In this document: positions 9,901 to 19,201 of the stretch, piece after piece
Position numbering within the stretch: position 1 is the first letter of the stretch
Layout: every line of letters begins with the position of its first letter
Assembly: GCF_009258225.1 (NCBI RefSeq)
Contig: NZ_CP043617.1
Location: forward strand, 1,240,001 to 1,304,000
Reading direction: 5' to 3'
Source: Sulfurimonas lithotrophica
GTDB lineage: Bacteria; Campylobacterota; Campylobacteria; Campylobacterales; Sulfurimonadaceae
DNA length: 64,000 bases
The notes under the pieces: model-generated
What the model was told of the DNA's origin: nothing
Database searches by the model: none
The model's input: only the letters and a program-made list of their open reading frames with translations
Translations under genes and position numbers: made by a program

Positions 9901-10632
9901 TTATCCAAATATTCTATATATGAGGTAAGATACTACACTCACATAAAATATTATTATAAGTTTTCTCTGTAAAGCATGCTTTACTTTTTGTTTTAAATAT
10001 ATCCCTATATATACGCCAAAAAGGGATGATATACCTACTATTAGCCCCGTATGCAAATCTATATGTCCACTCATATAGTGGGAGATAAAACCTGCAACCG
10101 AGGAAAAAATCACAAAAAACAGTCCTGCAGAAATAGCACGTTTTAAATCAACATGTAAAAATCCGACTAGAATCGGTACGATTAAAAGACTGCCTCCGAC
10201 ACCTATAGTCATACTTATAGACCCTACCGATAAACCTATAAAAAACAATAAAATTTTATTTAATTTTCTATGTTCTTTATGTTCTTCAACTTTAAAAAAC
10301 AATCTTACAAGTGCAAATGTAGCAAAAAGAAGGAAAATAAGCTCTAAAGTCGTATCGCTAAAATAAGAAGCTAAACCTCCGCTAAGCATAGCACCTGCAA
10401 AACCACCTATAGCTATGTAAAGGACAATACTAAAATCTAATGAACCGTTTTTTTTATTTAAGTAACTTCCGTAGATTGAACTAAAAACCATCTGCACGAC
10501 GGCTATACCTATGGCTACTTTAGTATTGTATCCAAGTGCTAAAAGAAGCGGTACCAAAATTGTTCCGCCTCCGATGCCGAAAAAACCGGAAAGCAGACCG
10601 ACAACAATGCCAAGAAAAATCAACGCTAACAT
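9901..10632 (-). CDS. TSUP/TauE-SafE family membrane permease
   Basis: A 243-residue integral membrane protein with about eight hydrophobic helices. It shows the two internal family repeats GFFGIGGGTILVPLLLALG (near residue 16) and TIGVGGSLLIVPILVGFL (near residue 141). Members export or import sulfite, sulfoacetate, thiosulfate or other small anions. A sulfur-compound role would suit a sulfur-oxidising campylobacterote, but the substrate is not visible. It lies 21 bp upstream of uvrA on the same strand. Confidence 0.85.
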   Translation of the reverse strand: MLALIFLGIVVGLLSGFFGIGGGTILVPLLLALGYNTKVAIGIAVVQMVFSSIYGSYLNKKNGSLDFSIVLYIAIGGFAGAMLSGGLASYFSDTTLELIFLLFATFALVRLFFKVEEHKEHRKLNKILLFFIGLSVGSISMTIGVGGSLLIVPILVGFLHVDLKRAISAGLFFVIFSSVAGFISHYMSGHIDLHTGLIVGISSLFGVYIGIYLKQKVKHALQRKLIIIFYVSVVSYLIYRIFG

Positions 10633-10729
10633 ATGCTACCTAAACTTTTTTCGAATTATATCCTTTAAGCGCTTTAATATTTATTTGAGTCTTTTTCAAG
10701 TATAATATTTTCACTTACGAAGGATAAGA

Positions 10730-11149
10730 ATGTTTAATACCATAATTGAAGCTGCAAAAAATTTTTGTGTACATCAAATTAGAGATGAATTTACTCTAAA
10801 TGACACTTTAAATAAAGATAGAACACTTATTGCTTATATAGACTTAGATACACATTCTGGAAATAAATATAGAGTGTATATAAGTGCTGATAAATCGTTT
10901 ATTCAAAAAGTTTCGTATATTTTTCTTGAAGAAGATGAAAGTGACGATGAAACTTTACAGGATATGCTTTTAGAAACGGCTAACTTAATTGTCGGAAGTG
11001 CCAAGGTCTTAGCAGAAGAGTCTAACAACTCATATTCTATATCTACTCCTTTTTTTGAAAAAGACGGTAGTTTTGATTATGAATATGATAACATAAAGAC
11101 TATACAGGTACAAAACGATAAACTATCTATTGCTATAAAGGAACTTTGA
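10730..11149 (+). CDS. CheX-like chemotaxis phosphatase
   Basis: A 139-residue protein of alpha/beta type with the CheC/CheX catalytic pattern E-x-x-N at LLETANLIVGSAKVLAEES (about residues 83-101). In CheX this Glu-Asn pair dephosphorylates CheY-P. The fliN gene begins at the base after its stop codon, which supports a role in switching-complex or response-regulator control. It could instead be an inactive scaffold, but both key residues are present. Confidence 0.7.
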   Translation: MFNTIIEAAKNFCVHQIRDEFTLNDTLNKDRTLIAYIDLDTHSGNKYRVYISADKSFIQKVSYIFLEEDESDDETLQDMLLETANLIVGSAKVLAEESNNSYSISTPFFEKDGSFDYEYDNIKTIQVQNDKLSIAIKEL

Positions 11150-11497
11150 TTGAAAAAAGCTCACAACAACCGTCAACATTTTGGAACTCAGCCTCCTGAG
11201 TTTGATGAGTTTAAAGAATTATCATGGATGGATTATTCCGGTCTTTTAGATATGGAAGTAGAGTTTATATCAGATTTGGGCGAAACTAAGTTGAGCATTG
11301 CAGAAATTTTAGACTTAAGCAAAGGCTCCATTATTGATTTAGGGAAACCTGCCGGAGAATCAGTAGAAGCATACGTAAACGGACGTATATTGGGTAAAGG
11401 TGAAGTTATGGTATATGAAAAGAACCTTGCTATACGTATTAATGAAATTCTTGATTCAAGTGCAGTACTATACCATCTCTCAAAAGAACGCTTATGA
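11150..11497 (+). CDS. fliN: Flagellar motor switch protein FliN
   Basis: A 115-residue SpoA-domain protein with the FliN core MEVEFISDLGETKLSIAEIL, LGKPAGESVEAYVNGRILGKG and NLAIRINEIL. FliN forms the C-ring of the flagellar rotor with FliM and takes part in export-cargo docking. The start is TTG, directly after the TGA of the CheX-like gene and 7 bp after an AAAGGA ribosome site. Its stop overlaps the ATG of the next gene by 4 bp, so the three genes form a tightly coupled operon. Confidence 0.9.
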   Translation: MKKAHNNRQHFGTQPPEFDEFKELSWMDYSGLLDMEVEFISDLGETKLSIAEILDLSKGSIIDLGKPAGESVEAYVNGRILGKGEVMVYEKNLAIRINEILDSSAVLYHLSKERL

Positions 11498-12372
11498 TAA
11501 AAATAATTTTACTTTTTCTTTTACCGCTTTCAATTTATGCTTCAAAAATACTAAGTTACAATGTCTATGATAGAACTGACAGAGTAGATATAATGATAAC
11601 ATTTGATGTACCTTACAACGGTACCATTAAAAAAAGCCGCACTACCTCTAAAATAATTATAAAACTCCAAGATGCTTCAATAGAATCTTCAAAGCTTAAA
11701 CAAATATCATCTAAATATATCAAAACTCTTGCTATTACACCTTTAGAGGGTTATGTTCAACTTATTGCTTCCGTCTCTGAAAATATAACTTTAAAAGTAT
11801 CAAAAACAGCAGATGCATATGGTTTAAGACTTAGATTTCAAAAAGCAGGCTTAGTCACTAAAACAAATACCTCTAATACGAAGTCTATAACAACGGACTC
11901 TAACTCAAACCTATCTTATTTACCGACAAAAAAAACCGATGATATGACACAAAGTTATTATATTGTAATTGCTATTTTAATAATCGGTATTATCATACTA
12001 TTTTATATAAAGAAAAGAGTAACGCCTAAAAATAACAATACAAAACAACAAGATGCCAACAAAATCACGACAAATCCACTAAAGCATCAAGATCATGAAG
12101 TTAGTATAAGATTTCAAAAAAATATAGATGAAAAAAACAGCGTAGTTATGCTTGATTTTATAGATCAGAGCTATTTAGTTATGATGGGTTCAAACAATGT
12201 ACTTTTAGATAGGTTTCAAGATGATAAACCTGCTTCCCAAGAGGAATTTAACATAATTTTGCAAGATCATCAGCAAATGTTGGAAAACTTTCTAAATAAT
12301 CAAGATCTACAAAGTGAAACTAACGTTAAATCATACTCACAAAAAGCTTCAAGCATCTCTTACGATGTTTGA
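11494..12372 (+). CDS. Membrane-anchored protein with secreted AMIN-like domain
   Basis: A 292-residue protein with a signal peptide (residues 1-16). A beta-rich extracytoplasmic domain (about 17-115, ILSYNVYDRTDRVDIMITFD) is reminiscent of AMIN domains. It is followed by a low-complexity linker, a membrane helix (about 152-171) and a cytoplasmic tail. The tail contains VVMLDFIDQSYLVMMGSNNVLLDRF, like the FliO-type short strand motif. FliO-like proteins of the flagellar export apparatus have this layout, and the overlap with fliN supports that reading, but I cannot assign it firmly. The 3' end overlaps the converging gene by 24 bp. Confidence 0.5.
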   Translation: MIKIILLFLLPLSIYASKILSYNVYDRTDRVDIMITFDVPYNGTIKKSRTTSKIIIKLQDASIESSKLKQISSKYIKTLAITPLEGYVQLIASVSENITLKVSKTADAYGLRLRFQKAGLVTKTNTSNTKSITTDSNSNLSYLPTKKTDDMTQSYYIVIAILIIGIIILFYIKKRVTPKNNNTKQQDANKITTNPLKHQDHEVSIRFQKNIDEKNSVVMLDFIDQSYLVMMGSNNVLLDRFQDDKPASQEEFNIILQDHQQMLENFLNNQDLQSETNVKSYSQKASSISYDV

Positions 12373-13482
12373 AAGTAACTTTTTTATAAATTTAACATTT
12401 ATCTCATTTAATTCATACGAATTGTCCATCATTTTATTTATATGAAAAACTTCCGTTACGGTAATACCGTACGGGTCTTTTTTCTCTTTAACTTGTTTAC
12501 CTTCGTCGTTAAATGAATAAAGGTATAATTTTTTACGTGTGAGTTGAATATAATATGTAAGCACTATTTCATCGGTATGTTTTTTCTCTAAAGCTACAAC
12601 TACTCTTTGGTCCTCTTTATATTCGCCTTCAAGTTCTAGTATTTTTTTAGCTTCATCTATATTCATATATCCAATATATAACTTATTGTACAAATCATGA
12701 TATCTTTGAATTTTAGGATTCATTAAAAAACCTAAATCCAAGACATGTTTTTTATGAGCACGTAACATTTTTGTAATCCAACTCATAGTATTATAGTATC
12801 TAAAAGGATGAAGTTTCAAAGTATGAGCTTCTATCATTTTTGAAGAATTTGATTTTAGTTTAGGAGTTAATTTTTTCTTATGCGGGTTTAGTATATATTC
12901 TAAAACTTTTGTAGATGAAAATTCATTTGTAAACCATACTTTACAATAAGACGGAAATTGTTTTGTTCCTGTAGCACCGTTGTTTAAGATAATAAGCGCT
13001 TTAATTTCATAATTTGGGAATATAATTTCTAAAAGAGCTTTTTTCTTTCTAAGTCTTTTTCTTAATTTTAAAACATTTTTAACAAGTGTCATCTCAACAA
13101 AATACAATTCATTGTCTTTTGTTATAAACATTGCATCAAATTCGCTTATTTCACGACTTTTAGTTCTGTAAACAATCTGCTGTTTTTCACTAATAGAAAG
13201 TGTATTTGGATTTGATTTTACTTTATTTTGGTGAAAACCTTTTAATACGAACTTTACAATATCATCGTTTTTTTCTGCATATTTTACAAGTTTCTCATAA
13301 AGAAAGTTTTCATAAACTTCTCCCTCAAAGGAACGGTATGAACTTAAATATTGAGCTTCTTCTTTATCTACGTTACTTTTAATTAAAGATAAAAGATGCT
13401 TTACATTGTATTCATAATGAAGTAAATTATCTGCTATATCACTATCGTTTAACTTTTTTATATCTTGAGAAATATTTAGCAT
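12349..13482 (-). CDS. Conserved hypothetical protein with PD-(D/E)XK-like segment
   Basis: A 377-residue soluble protein with no named family that I can recognise. Residues about 50-175 resemble a restriction-endonuclease fold. A glutamate (SFEGEVYENFLYEKLV) is followed by SEFDAMFITKDNELYFVEMT, where the pattern D-x(n)-E-x-K has Thr instead of Lys. KLRKRLRKKKALLE then follows, as in Card1/DUF1887-type nucleases. The Lys-to-Thr change suggests an inactive or altered nuclease. It overlaps the dus gene by 1 bp, so it is probably co-transcribed with that tRNA-modification gene. Confidence 0.5.
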   Translation of the reverse strand: MLNISQDIKKLNDSDIADNLLHYEYNVKHLLSLIKSNVDKEEAQYLSSYRSFEGEVYENFLYEKLVKYAEKNDDIVKFVLKGFHQNKVKSNPNTLSISEKQQIVYRTKSREISEFDAMFITKDNELYFVEMTLVKNVLKLRKRLRKKKALLEIIFPNYEIKALIILNNGATGTKQFPSYCKVWFTNEFSSTKVLEYILNPHKKKLTPKLKSNSSKMIEAHTLKLHPFRYYNTMSWITKMLRAHKKHVLDLGFLMNPKIQRYHDLYNKLYIGYMNIDEAKKILELEGEYKEDQRVVVALEKKHTDEIVLTYYIQLTRKKLYLYSFNDEGKQVKEKKDPYGITVTEVFHINKMMDNSYELNEINVKFIKKLLSNIVRDA

Positions 13483-14420
13483 TACGCCATTTCACCATTT
13501 TTAAAAAAGTCATCTATTATATCTCTATACTCTTTTATATCGTTAATTCTATTAACTTCATCTCTTAATGCAGAAGCACCTTTATAACCCTTTGAATAGG
13601 TATGTGTATGTTTTCTAAAAATTGCTACACCACGCTCCCCGTAAAACTCCACTATTTTATCGTAATGTTCAAGAACTATGTCATGCTTTAATTCTAAGCT
13701 AATATCACTGCTACCTGATTTTAACTGATGAAATATCCAAGGAGCACCAACAGCACCGCGACCTATCATAACACCGTCAGCTCCGGTATGTTCAAGCACC
13801 CATTTTGCTTTTTCAAATGAGTCTATATCACCATTTGCGATTACCGGAATAGATACGGCTTCTTTTATCTCTTTTATAGCATCATAATCAACGGGAGCTT
13901 TATATTTACCTGCTCGTGTACGACCATGAACCGCTATGAAATCAACACCCGTTTCTTCAATATTTTTTGCTATATTTACATGATTTTTTTCATTTACGCC
14001 TAATCTTATTTTTGCGGATGCCATTTGTTTATTTGATGTGTTTTTAATAGCATTAAGTATTGATTTAAGTCTAGGTAAATCATCTAAGAGTGCTGAGCCT
14101 GAACCGTGACCGAAAACTTTAGGAACGGGACAACCACAATTGAGATCTATTATATCTATTCCTTCTATATTATTAAGGATTTCAACGGCACGCCTGGCCA
14201 TATCCGGATCGTTTGCGGAGATTTGTACCGAGTATGGATCTTCTAAAGGAGATTTTTCCAACATATGCAATGTTTTTTGAGAGCCGTGTGCAAGCGCATT
14301 AGAGCTTATCATCTCACTAACGGTAAGATCAGCTCCAAATTTTTTTACAACACTTCTAAAGGGCAAGTCGGTAAAACCAGCAAGTGGTGCTAGTATATAT
14401 GCTGGTTTATTAAAAGTCAT
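13482..14420 (-). CDS. dus: tRNA-dihydrouridine synthase, DusB type
   Basis: A 312-residue FMN-dependent TIM barrel that reduces uridine to dihydrouridine in the tRNA D-loop. The signatures are APLAGFTDLPFR, LNCGCPVPKV with the catalytic Cys97, VHGRTRAGKY, IANGDI and IGRGAVGAPWIF. The N- and C-terminal parts are full length. Flanking genes on the same strand are almost continuous (4 bp and 1-bp overlap). Confidence 0.93.
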   Translation of the reverse strand: MTFNKPAYILAPLAGFTDLPFRSVVKKFGADLTVSEMISSNALAHGSQKTLHMLEKSPLEDPYSVQISANDPDMARRAVEILNNIEGIDIIDLNCGCPVPKVFGHGSGSALLDDLPRLKSILNAIKNTSNKQMASAKIRLGVNEKNHVNIAKNIEETGVDFIAVHGRTRAGKYKAPVDYDAIKEIKEAVSIPVIANGDIDSFEKAKWVLEHTGADGVMIGRGAVGAPWIFHQLKSGSSDISLELKHDIVLEHYDKIVEFYGERGVAIFRKHTHTYSKGYKGASALRDEVNRINDIKEYRDIIDDFFKNGEMA

Positions 14421-14423
14421 TTT

Positions 14424-15440
14424 TTAAACAAATAGCTCGATATTGTAATTTTTACCGCACTCTTTTAAATCAAGATATGATTTAAAATTCAAATATTCAT
14501 TCTCTTGAGAAATATTTAATATTTCTTTAGCAAGGTCTATCATTTCTAAATCAAATAAGGTAAATAAATATGCATCCATCGCTTCTTCATTTTTTTCACT
14601 AAGCATCTCAAACAGTTTTATTCTCTGTTCAGGAATCATATGTAAAGACAGTGTTTTTGACATCTCAACATAATCATTAACATCTAATTCTAAACCGGAC
14701 AATAACTTTATCAAAGATTCATTTGGAATTTCTAATGTATTTTTATCTGAATTAATTCTAGATAAAATAATAAACATAGCTTCTTTTGTCAGATATTCGC
14801 TATAACTTTCAATTGCATATAATGGTGCTTCTTTAACAAAATCAACATAAACTTTACGACAAAGTTCTTCATTATATTTTACTTTTGAATTTAAAATATC
14901 TTCAGCCGATAGCTTTGAATTTTTGTACATATTTGAATGATTTAATTTAACCAACTGATTATTCTCATCTAATGAGTATTTTTTTAAATCAACAACATTA
15001 CCGTTTTTTAAATCTTCCATAATGGAAATTACTTTATTTAGCTTTTCATTTGGAGTATCAGGACTTAAAGAGCCGTCATTCATAAGCTTTGAACTATCTA
15101 ACAATTGACCCAAGAGTTCATATCTATCTGTTTTATAGATATTGTGTCTATCTTCCTTACCTAAAAATGCGTCTATAATAGAGTCCACAAATTTTTCATA
15201 GTCTTTATCGTATTTTCTTCTATCTAATGTATTTAAAAATGAGTAAAAACTCATATGCAACATACTAGCTATATATAAAATAACAAGCGGTGCAACAACC
15301 AATATAGCAATTGACATAGACGGTAACTTTAACCCAAAAAACTCTATTATATAAGTTTCTTGAGTTATGAATGCATACACATACCAACCGACTAATATCA
15401 TCAAAAACATTGATGCAATTGTATATCTTTTTAAGTACAT
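14424..15440 (-). CDS. Two-helix inner-membrane protein of unknown function
   Basis: A 338-residue protein with two membrane helices at residues about 8-25 and 43-66, followed by a charged helical cytoplasmic domain. No motif links it to a known family. It sits in a run with the DksA-like gene upstream (10 bp) and dus downstream (3 bp), and is probably translated from the same mRNA. Its function is unknown. Confidence 0.6.
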   Translation of the reverse strand: MYLKRYTIASMFLMILVGWYVYAFITQETYIIEFFGLKLPSMSIAILVVAPLVILYIASMLHMSFYSFLNTLDRRKYDKDYEKFVDSIIDAFLGKEDRHNIYKTDRYELLGQLLDSSKLMNDGSLSPDTPNEKLNKVISIMEDLKNGNVVDLKKYSLDENNQLVKLNHSNMYKNSKLSAEDILNSKVKYNEELCRKVYVDFVKEAPLYAIESYSEYLTKEAMFIILSRINSDKNTLEIPNESLIKLLSGLELDVNDYVEMSKTLSLHMIPEQRIKLFEMLSEKNEEAMDAYLFTLFDLEMIDLAKEILNISQENEYLNFKSYLDLKECGKNYNIELFV

Positions 15441-15450
15441 TTTTTAGACC

Positions 15451-15801
15451 TTACTTTGATTTTTCTACTATCTCTCTACAATCAATGCAGTAAATAGCAT
15501 GAGGTTTTACTTTTAGGCGTTGAAAACCGATAGGATCTTCACACATTTCGCAAATTCCATAAGTTTTGTCCGATATTTTACCTAAAGTTACGTTAATTTC
15601 TTGTAACTCTTTATTTTGTTGTGAGACAATGGCACTCTCAATCATAGAGTTATTACTATTTGAAGCATGATCACCTTCATCGTTTAACTCTTGTCCACTC
15701 AGTTGACTTAACTCATCGTTAACACCATTGATATTTTTTTCAATTTGTTCTCTACGACTCTCTAAAATCTCTTTAAAGTAGTTTAATTCGCTCTCTTGCA
15801 A
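15451..15801 (-). CDS. DksA/TraR-type zinc-finger regulator
   Basis: A 116-residue protein with an N-terminal coiled-coil hairpin (residues 1-75) and a C-terminal four-cysteine finger (CEMCEDPIG...YCIDC). DksA proteins enter the RNA polymerase secondary channel and, with ppGpp, adjust ribosomal and amino-acid promoters. It is shorter than the 151-residue E. coli DksA but normal for Campylobacterota. The acidic tip residues expected in the loop (LNDEGDHA) are present. Confidence 0.88.
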   Translation of the reverse strand: MQESELNYFKEILESRREQIEKNINGVNDELSQLSGQELNDEGDHASNSNNSMIESAIVSQQNKELQEINVTLGKISDKTYGICEMCEDPIGFQRLKVKPHAIYCIDCREIVEKSK

Positions 15802-15831
15802 CTTTTTATCTCTCTTTCTATGTTAATAAAA

Positions 15832-16290
15832 TCATTTATGGTAAGGATGATTACTTAAAATTGAAAAACCTCTATATATTTGTTCTAACAAAACAGTTTT
15901 TGCAATTTTATGACTCATAGTAATTTTTCCCAAACTTATAACTTTGTCTGCTTTGTTTAAAAAAGCATCTTCAAAACCATAAGCTCCACCAATGAAAAAT
16001 TTAATCGTGATTTTACCATCTAAAAGCTTACTAAATTCATAAGAATCGATTATTTTTCCATCAGGATGTAACAAAATGTTGCAATTACCATTTAAATATG
16101 GCTTTAAAACCTTTGTATATGCCTTTTGTGAAGCTTCTGCAGATAGATTATGAGCTTTTGTTATATCTTTATTAAAAATTTCTTTATCTTCAATTTTTGC
16201 AAAACGACTTATCATTTTTGTTAAGTCTTTATACAAGGGATCATAGATTGATTTTTCTTTCTTTGCTATAGATATAATATCTATTTTCAT
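15832..16290 (-). CDS. rlmH: 23S rRNA (pseudouridine1915-N3)-methyltransferase
   Basis: A 152-residue SPOUT-family enzyme with the diagnostic [13 protein letters not shown] motif and the knot region [24 protein letters not shown], ending in HPYHK. RlmH methylates pseudouridine 1915 in helix 69 of 23S rRNA in assembled 70S ribosomes. It overlaps the thiE-like gene by 4 bp, indicating coupled translation. Confidence 0.95.
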   Translation of the reverse strand: MKIDIISIAKKEKSIYDPLYKDLTKMISRFAKIEDKEIFNKDITKAHNLSAEASQKAYTKVLKPYLNGNCNILLHPDGKIIDSYEFSKLLDGKITIKFFIGGAYGFEDAFLNKADKVISLGKITMSHKIAKTVLLEQIYRGFSILSNHPYHK

Positions 16291-16850
16291 CCGAGCAGTC
16301 CACTTCCTATAACTTTATAAGATATATTTTCAAATTTATCTTCAAGTTTAACACCGCCTATAACAGCTACGGGATGGATTGATTTTGAAGCTATATTTTC
16401 AATTTTATCGCCAAGTACCGCAGATATGTCTTTTTTTGTAGAAGTATCCCTATATGCACCTAGTCCAATATAGTTTAAATCTAAACCGTTTGCTTCTACA
16501 ACTTCTTTTTCATTATGTGTAGATATACCTAAAAGTTTATCTTTTTTAATTACGCTTCTTAATATTTTTACTGCTTTTGCAGCATCCGGATCTATCTCTT
16601 TTAAATCTTCTTGACCAAGATGAACTCCGTCACAAAACTCTACTAATTCATATTTGTCATTAACGATTAAAAAGCCGTCATAAAGTTTTCTGATTTGAAT
16701 AAGTTGCTGTTTAATAAATGCAATATCTGAGGTTTTATTTCTATACTGGATAACTTTTGCATCATTTGTAGATGCAATCTTTACAAACTCTTCTAGTGAT
16801 ATATTATATAAATCTAACAGTTCCTGATCACAGAGTGCATAAAGTTGCAT
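16287..16850 (-). CDS. thiE: Thiamine phosphate synthase-like protein
   Basis: A 187-residue TIM-barrel protein with ThiE motifs. These are QYRNKT (substrate lysine region), [30 protein letters not shown] and [14 protein letters not shown]. ThiE joins the pyrimidine and thiazole moieties of thiamine. The phosphate loop reads GLGAY where most enzymes have G-x-G-P, and the protein is short (usually about 210 residues). Activity is likely but not certain. It lies between accD (8 bp) and rlmH (overlap). Confidence 0.8.
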   Translation of the reverse strand: MQLYALCDQELLDLYNISLEEFVKIASTNDAKVIQYRNKTSDIAFIKQQLIQIRKLYDGFLIVNDKYELVEFCDGVHLGQEDLKEIDPDAAKAVKILRSVIKKDKLLGISTHNEKEVVEANGLDLNYIGLGAYRDTSTKKDISAVLGDKIENIASKSIHPVAVIGGVKLEDKFENISYKVIGSGLLG

Positions 16851-16858
16851 AAGAAGCT

Positions 16859-17701
16859 TTATTTACTATAAAACATTGTAAGAAGATCACTCAAAGTTTT
16901 TTTGAGGTTATTTCTATTTACAACCATATCTATTGAGCCTTTCTCAAGTAAAAACTCAGCTCTTTGAAAACCTTCTGGAAGTTCTGAACCTATTGTTTGC
17001 TCAATTACGCGTTGACCCGCAAAACCGACAAGTGCACCCGGTTCCGCGATGATTATATCGCCAAGTGTTGCAAAAGAAGCAGATACACCGCCCATCGTAG
17101 GATCTGTTAAAACTGAAATATATGGAAGATTATGTTTAGCAAGTTTTGCTAAAGCAGCAGATGTCTTACTCATTTGAAGAAGTGAAAAAGTACTCTCTTG
17201 CATTCTCGCACCACCCGATGCACTTAAAATAATTACACCTTGCTTTTTCTCTATAGCACGATTTACCGCACGAACAATTTTTTCACCTTCAACCGAGCCT
17301 AAAGAACCACCCATGAATTTAAAGTCAAATATAACAACTTGTGCAGCTACACCGTTAAGAGTCATTTCACCGCTTACAACCGAAGAATATCTTCCCGTTT
17401 TTTCGTGTCCTTCTTCTATACGTTTAGTATAAGCTTTACTATCTGAAAACTTTAAAGGATCAATCGGTCTTAGATTTTCATCATACTCAACAAATGTACC
17501 CTCATCTGCTAATAGCTTAACACGCTCTTTAACACCTATACGAAGGTGAAATCCACATTTAGGACATACGTAATTTTGGTTTTCCACTTCTTTATAGTAC
17601 ATCAAAGAGTGACAAGATTTACATTTGACCCAGTGAGAAGCTGCTTCATTTTTTACAGGTTGTTTATCAGAGATTTTAGAAAAAATATTTAGTAGATTCA
17701 C
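16859..17701 (-). CDS. accD: Acetyl-CoA carboxylase carboxyltransferase subunit beta
   Basis: A 280-residue beta subunit that, with AccA, transfers carboxyl from biotin to acetyl-CoA for fatty-acid synthesis. An N-terminal four-Cys zinc ribbon ([10 protein letters not shown]...CPKCGF, residues about 27-49) is followed by the crotonase fold with [11 protein letters not shown] and [17 protein letters not shown]. It is full length and is the first gene of the leftward run to dus. Confidence 0.96.
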   Translation of the reverse strand: MNLLNIFSKISDKQPVKNEAASHWVKCKSCHSLMYYKEVENQNYVCPKCGFHLRIGVKERVKLLADEGTFVEYDENLRPIDPLKFSDSKAYTKRIEEGHEKTGRYSSVVSGEMTLNGVAAQVVIFDFKFMGGSLGSVEGEKIVRAVNRAIEKKQGVIILSASGGARMQESTFSLLQMSKTSAALAKLAKHNLPYISVLTDPTMGGVSASFATLGDIIIAEPGALVGFAGQRVIEQTIGSELPEGFQRAEFLLEKGSIDMVVNRNNLKKTLSDLLTMFYSK

Positions 17702-17791
17702 GAAAAGTCCTTAAAATTATCTATATATTATGAGTGCGATTATACCAAAATATAGTTTAAAGCAAACAGATTGTGATTTTTTTATCAAAGA

Positions 17792-17807
17792 TAGCACTAG
17801 AGTGCTA
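17792..17807 (-). terminator. Candidate gltBD terminator hairpin
   Basis: A 6-bp inverted repeat (TAGCAC and GTGCTA, 4-base loop) lies 10 bp after the gltD stop on the minus strand. The following transcript is only moderately U-rich, so this is a weak or factor-assisted terminator. It may also isolate accD transcription. Confidence 0.5.
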
Positions 17808-17816
17808 CCTTAATAT

Positions 17817-19199
17817 CTATTTTAGAAGAGATTTAGTTATGCTTCTTGCAGCTTCACGACCATCAAACGCAGCCGTTACAACAAGATCGGCTCCACGATA
17901 ACAATCTCCTCCGGCGTAGATGCCTGAAGTAGAAGTCTCATGTGTATCTTCATCAATTATAATCTCACCCCATTTATTGATTTCAATACCGTTTTCAGCT
18001 AAAAAAGAAGGTACTTCTGTATCAAAACCTAATGCCATAATGATAATATCTGCATTTACTCTGTGTTCACTTCCTTTTTGCTCCTCAACTTTTTGACGAC
18101 CGGACTCGTCTTTTGCACCTAAACTCATTTTTACGGCTTCTACCGCTATAGCTTTTGAATCATCCAAAATTATCTCTTTTGGAGATGTTAAAAAGTTAAA
18201 ATCAACACCCTCTTCCATAGCATTTTTATACTCTTTTTTACTTCCCGGCATATTTTTTTCATCACGACGGTATAAACATGTTACACTTTTTGCACCCTCA
18301 CGCTTAGCAGTACGAAGACAATCCATAGCAGTATCACCACCACCTATAACCACAACATCCAAATCTTTAAAATCAAACTTTTTATCATAATCAAGTTTAA
18401 AATTTTTACGTTGTATTGCAGTCAGGTATTCCATTGCACTATATACATTTGAAGCATTCTCACCGTTAAGTGAAGCTTTTTTTGCTTTTGTGGCACCGAT
18501 ACCTATGAACATAGCATCATGACTGTTTGCAATATCTGCAAAATCTATATCACGACCTACTTCACAGTTTAAAACAAGCTCCATTCCGGCTTTTTTAAGG
18601 AATTCTATTCTTCTCTCAACTATTTTCTTATCAAGTTTAAAGTTAGGGATACCATAAGTTAAAAGTCCACCTGCACGATCACTTCTTTCATACATAGTTA
18701 CAGCTATTCCTGAGCGAAGAAGATAAGTTGCAGCACTAAGCCCTGCGGGTCCACTTCCGATAATTGCTACTTTTTTATCCGTCGTAATTCCAGGAAAATC
18801 AGGTTCATATCCAGCTTTAAACCCAGCTTCTGTGATATGAGTTTCAACCGAACCGATTGTAATAGCACCGTGACCGTCGTTTAATGTACAGTCACCCTCG
18901 CAAAGTTTATCATGTGGACATACACGTCCCATAACTTCAGGAAAAGGTGAAGGTTCATTTGATAGTTTAAAAGCAAACTCCAAATCTTTTTCACTTACCG
19001 CCTTTAACCACTGTGGTATATAGTTGTGAAGAGGACATTTATTTAAACAAAACGGGTCCCCGCACTGAATACATCTGTCACTTTGACTTGCGGCATCACT
19101 TTTTTCAAAAACTTCATAAATTTCGCCGAAATCTTTAACACGTTCTACGACTAATCTTTTTTTTGGTTCTACTCTTTCTATATTTAAATATTCTCTCAT
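17817..19199 (-). CDS. gltD: Glutamate synthase small (beta) subunit
   Basis: A 460-residue flavoprotein that passes electrons from NADPH through FAD and 4Fe-4S clusters to GltB. The N-terminal cysteine motifs CIQCGDPFCLNKCP and CPHDKLCEGDC are clear. They are followed by the FAD site IIGSGPAGLSAA and the NAD(P)H site VVIGGGDTAMDC. It is separated from gltB by 2 bp on the same strand, giving a standard gltBD operon for ammonium assimilation. Confidence 0.96.
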   Translation of the reverse strand: MREYLNIERVEPKKRLVVERVKDFGEIYEVFEKSDAASQSDRCIQCGDPFCLNKCPLHNYIPQWLKAVSEKDLEFAFKLSNEPSPFPEVMGRVCPHDKLCEGDCTLNDGHGAITIGSVETHITEAGFKAGYEPDFPGITTDKKVAIIGSGPAGLSAATYLLRSGIAVTMYERSDRAGGLLTYGIPNFKLDKKIVERRIEFLKKAGMELVLNCEVGRDIDFADIANSHDAMFIGIGATKAKKASLNGENASNVYSAMEYLTAIQRKNFKLDYDKKFDFKDLDVVVIGGGDTAMDCLRTAKREGAKSVTCLYRRDEKNMPGSKKEYKNAMEEGVDFNFLTSPKEIILDDSKAIAVEAVKMSLGAKDESGRQKVEEQKGSEHRVNADIIIMALGFDTEVPSFLAENGIEINKWGEIIIDEDTHETSTSGIYAGGDCYRGADLVVTAAFDGREAARSITKSLLK

Positions 19200-19201
19200 G
19201 A

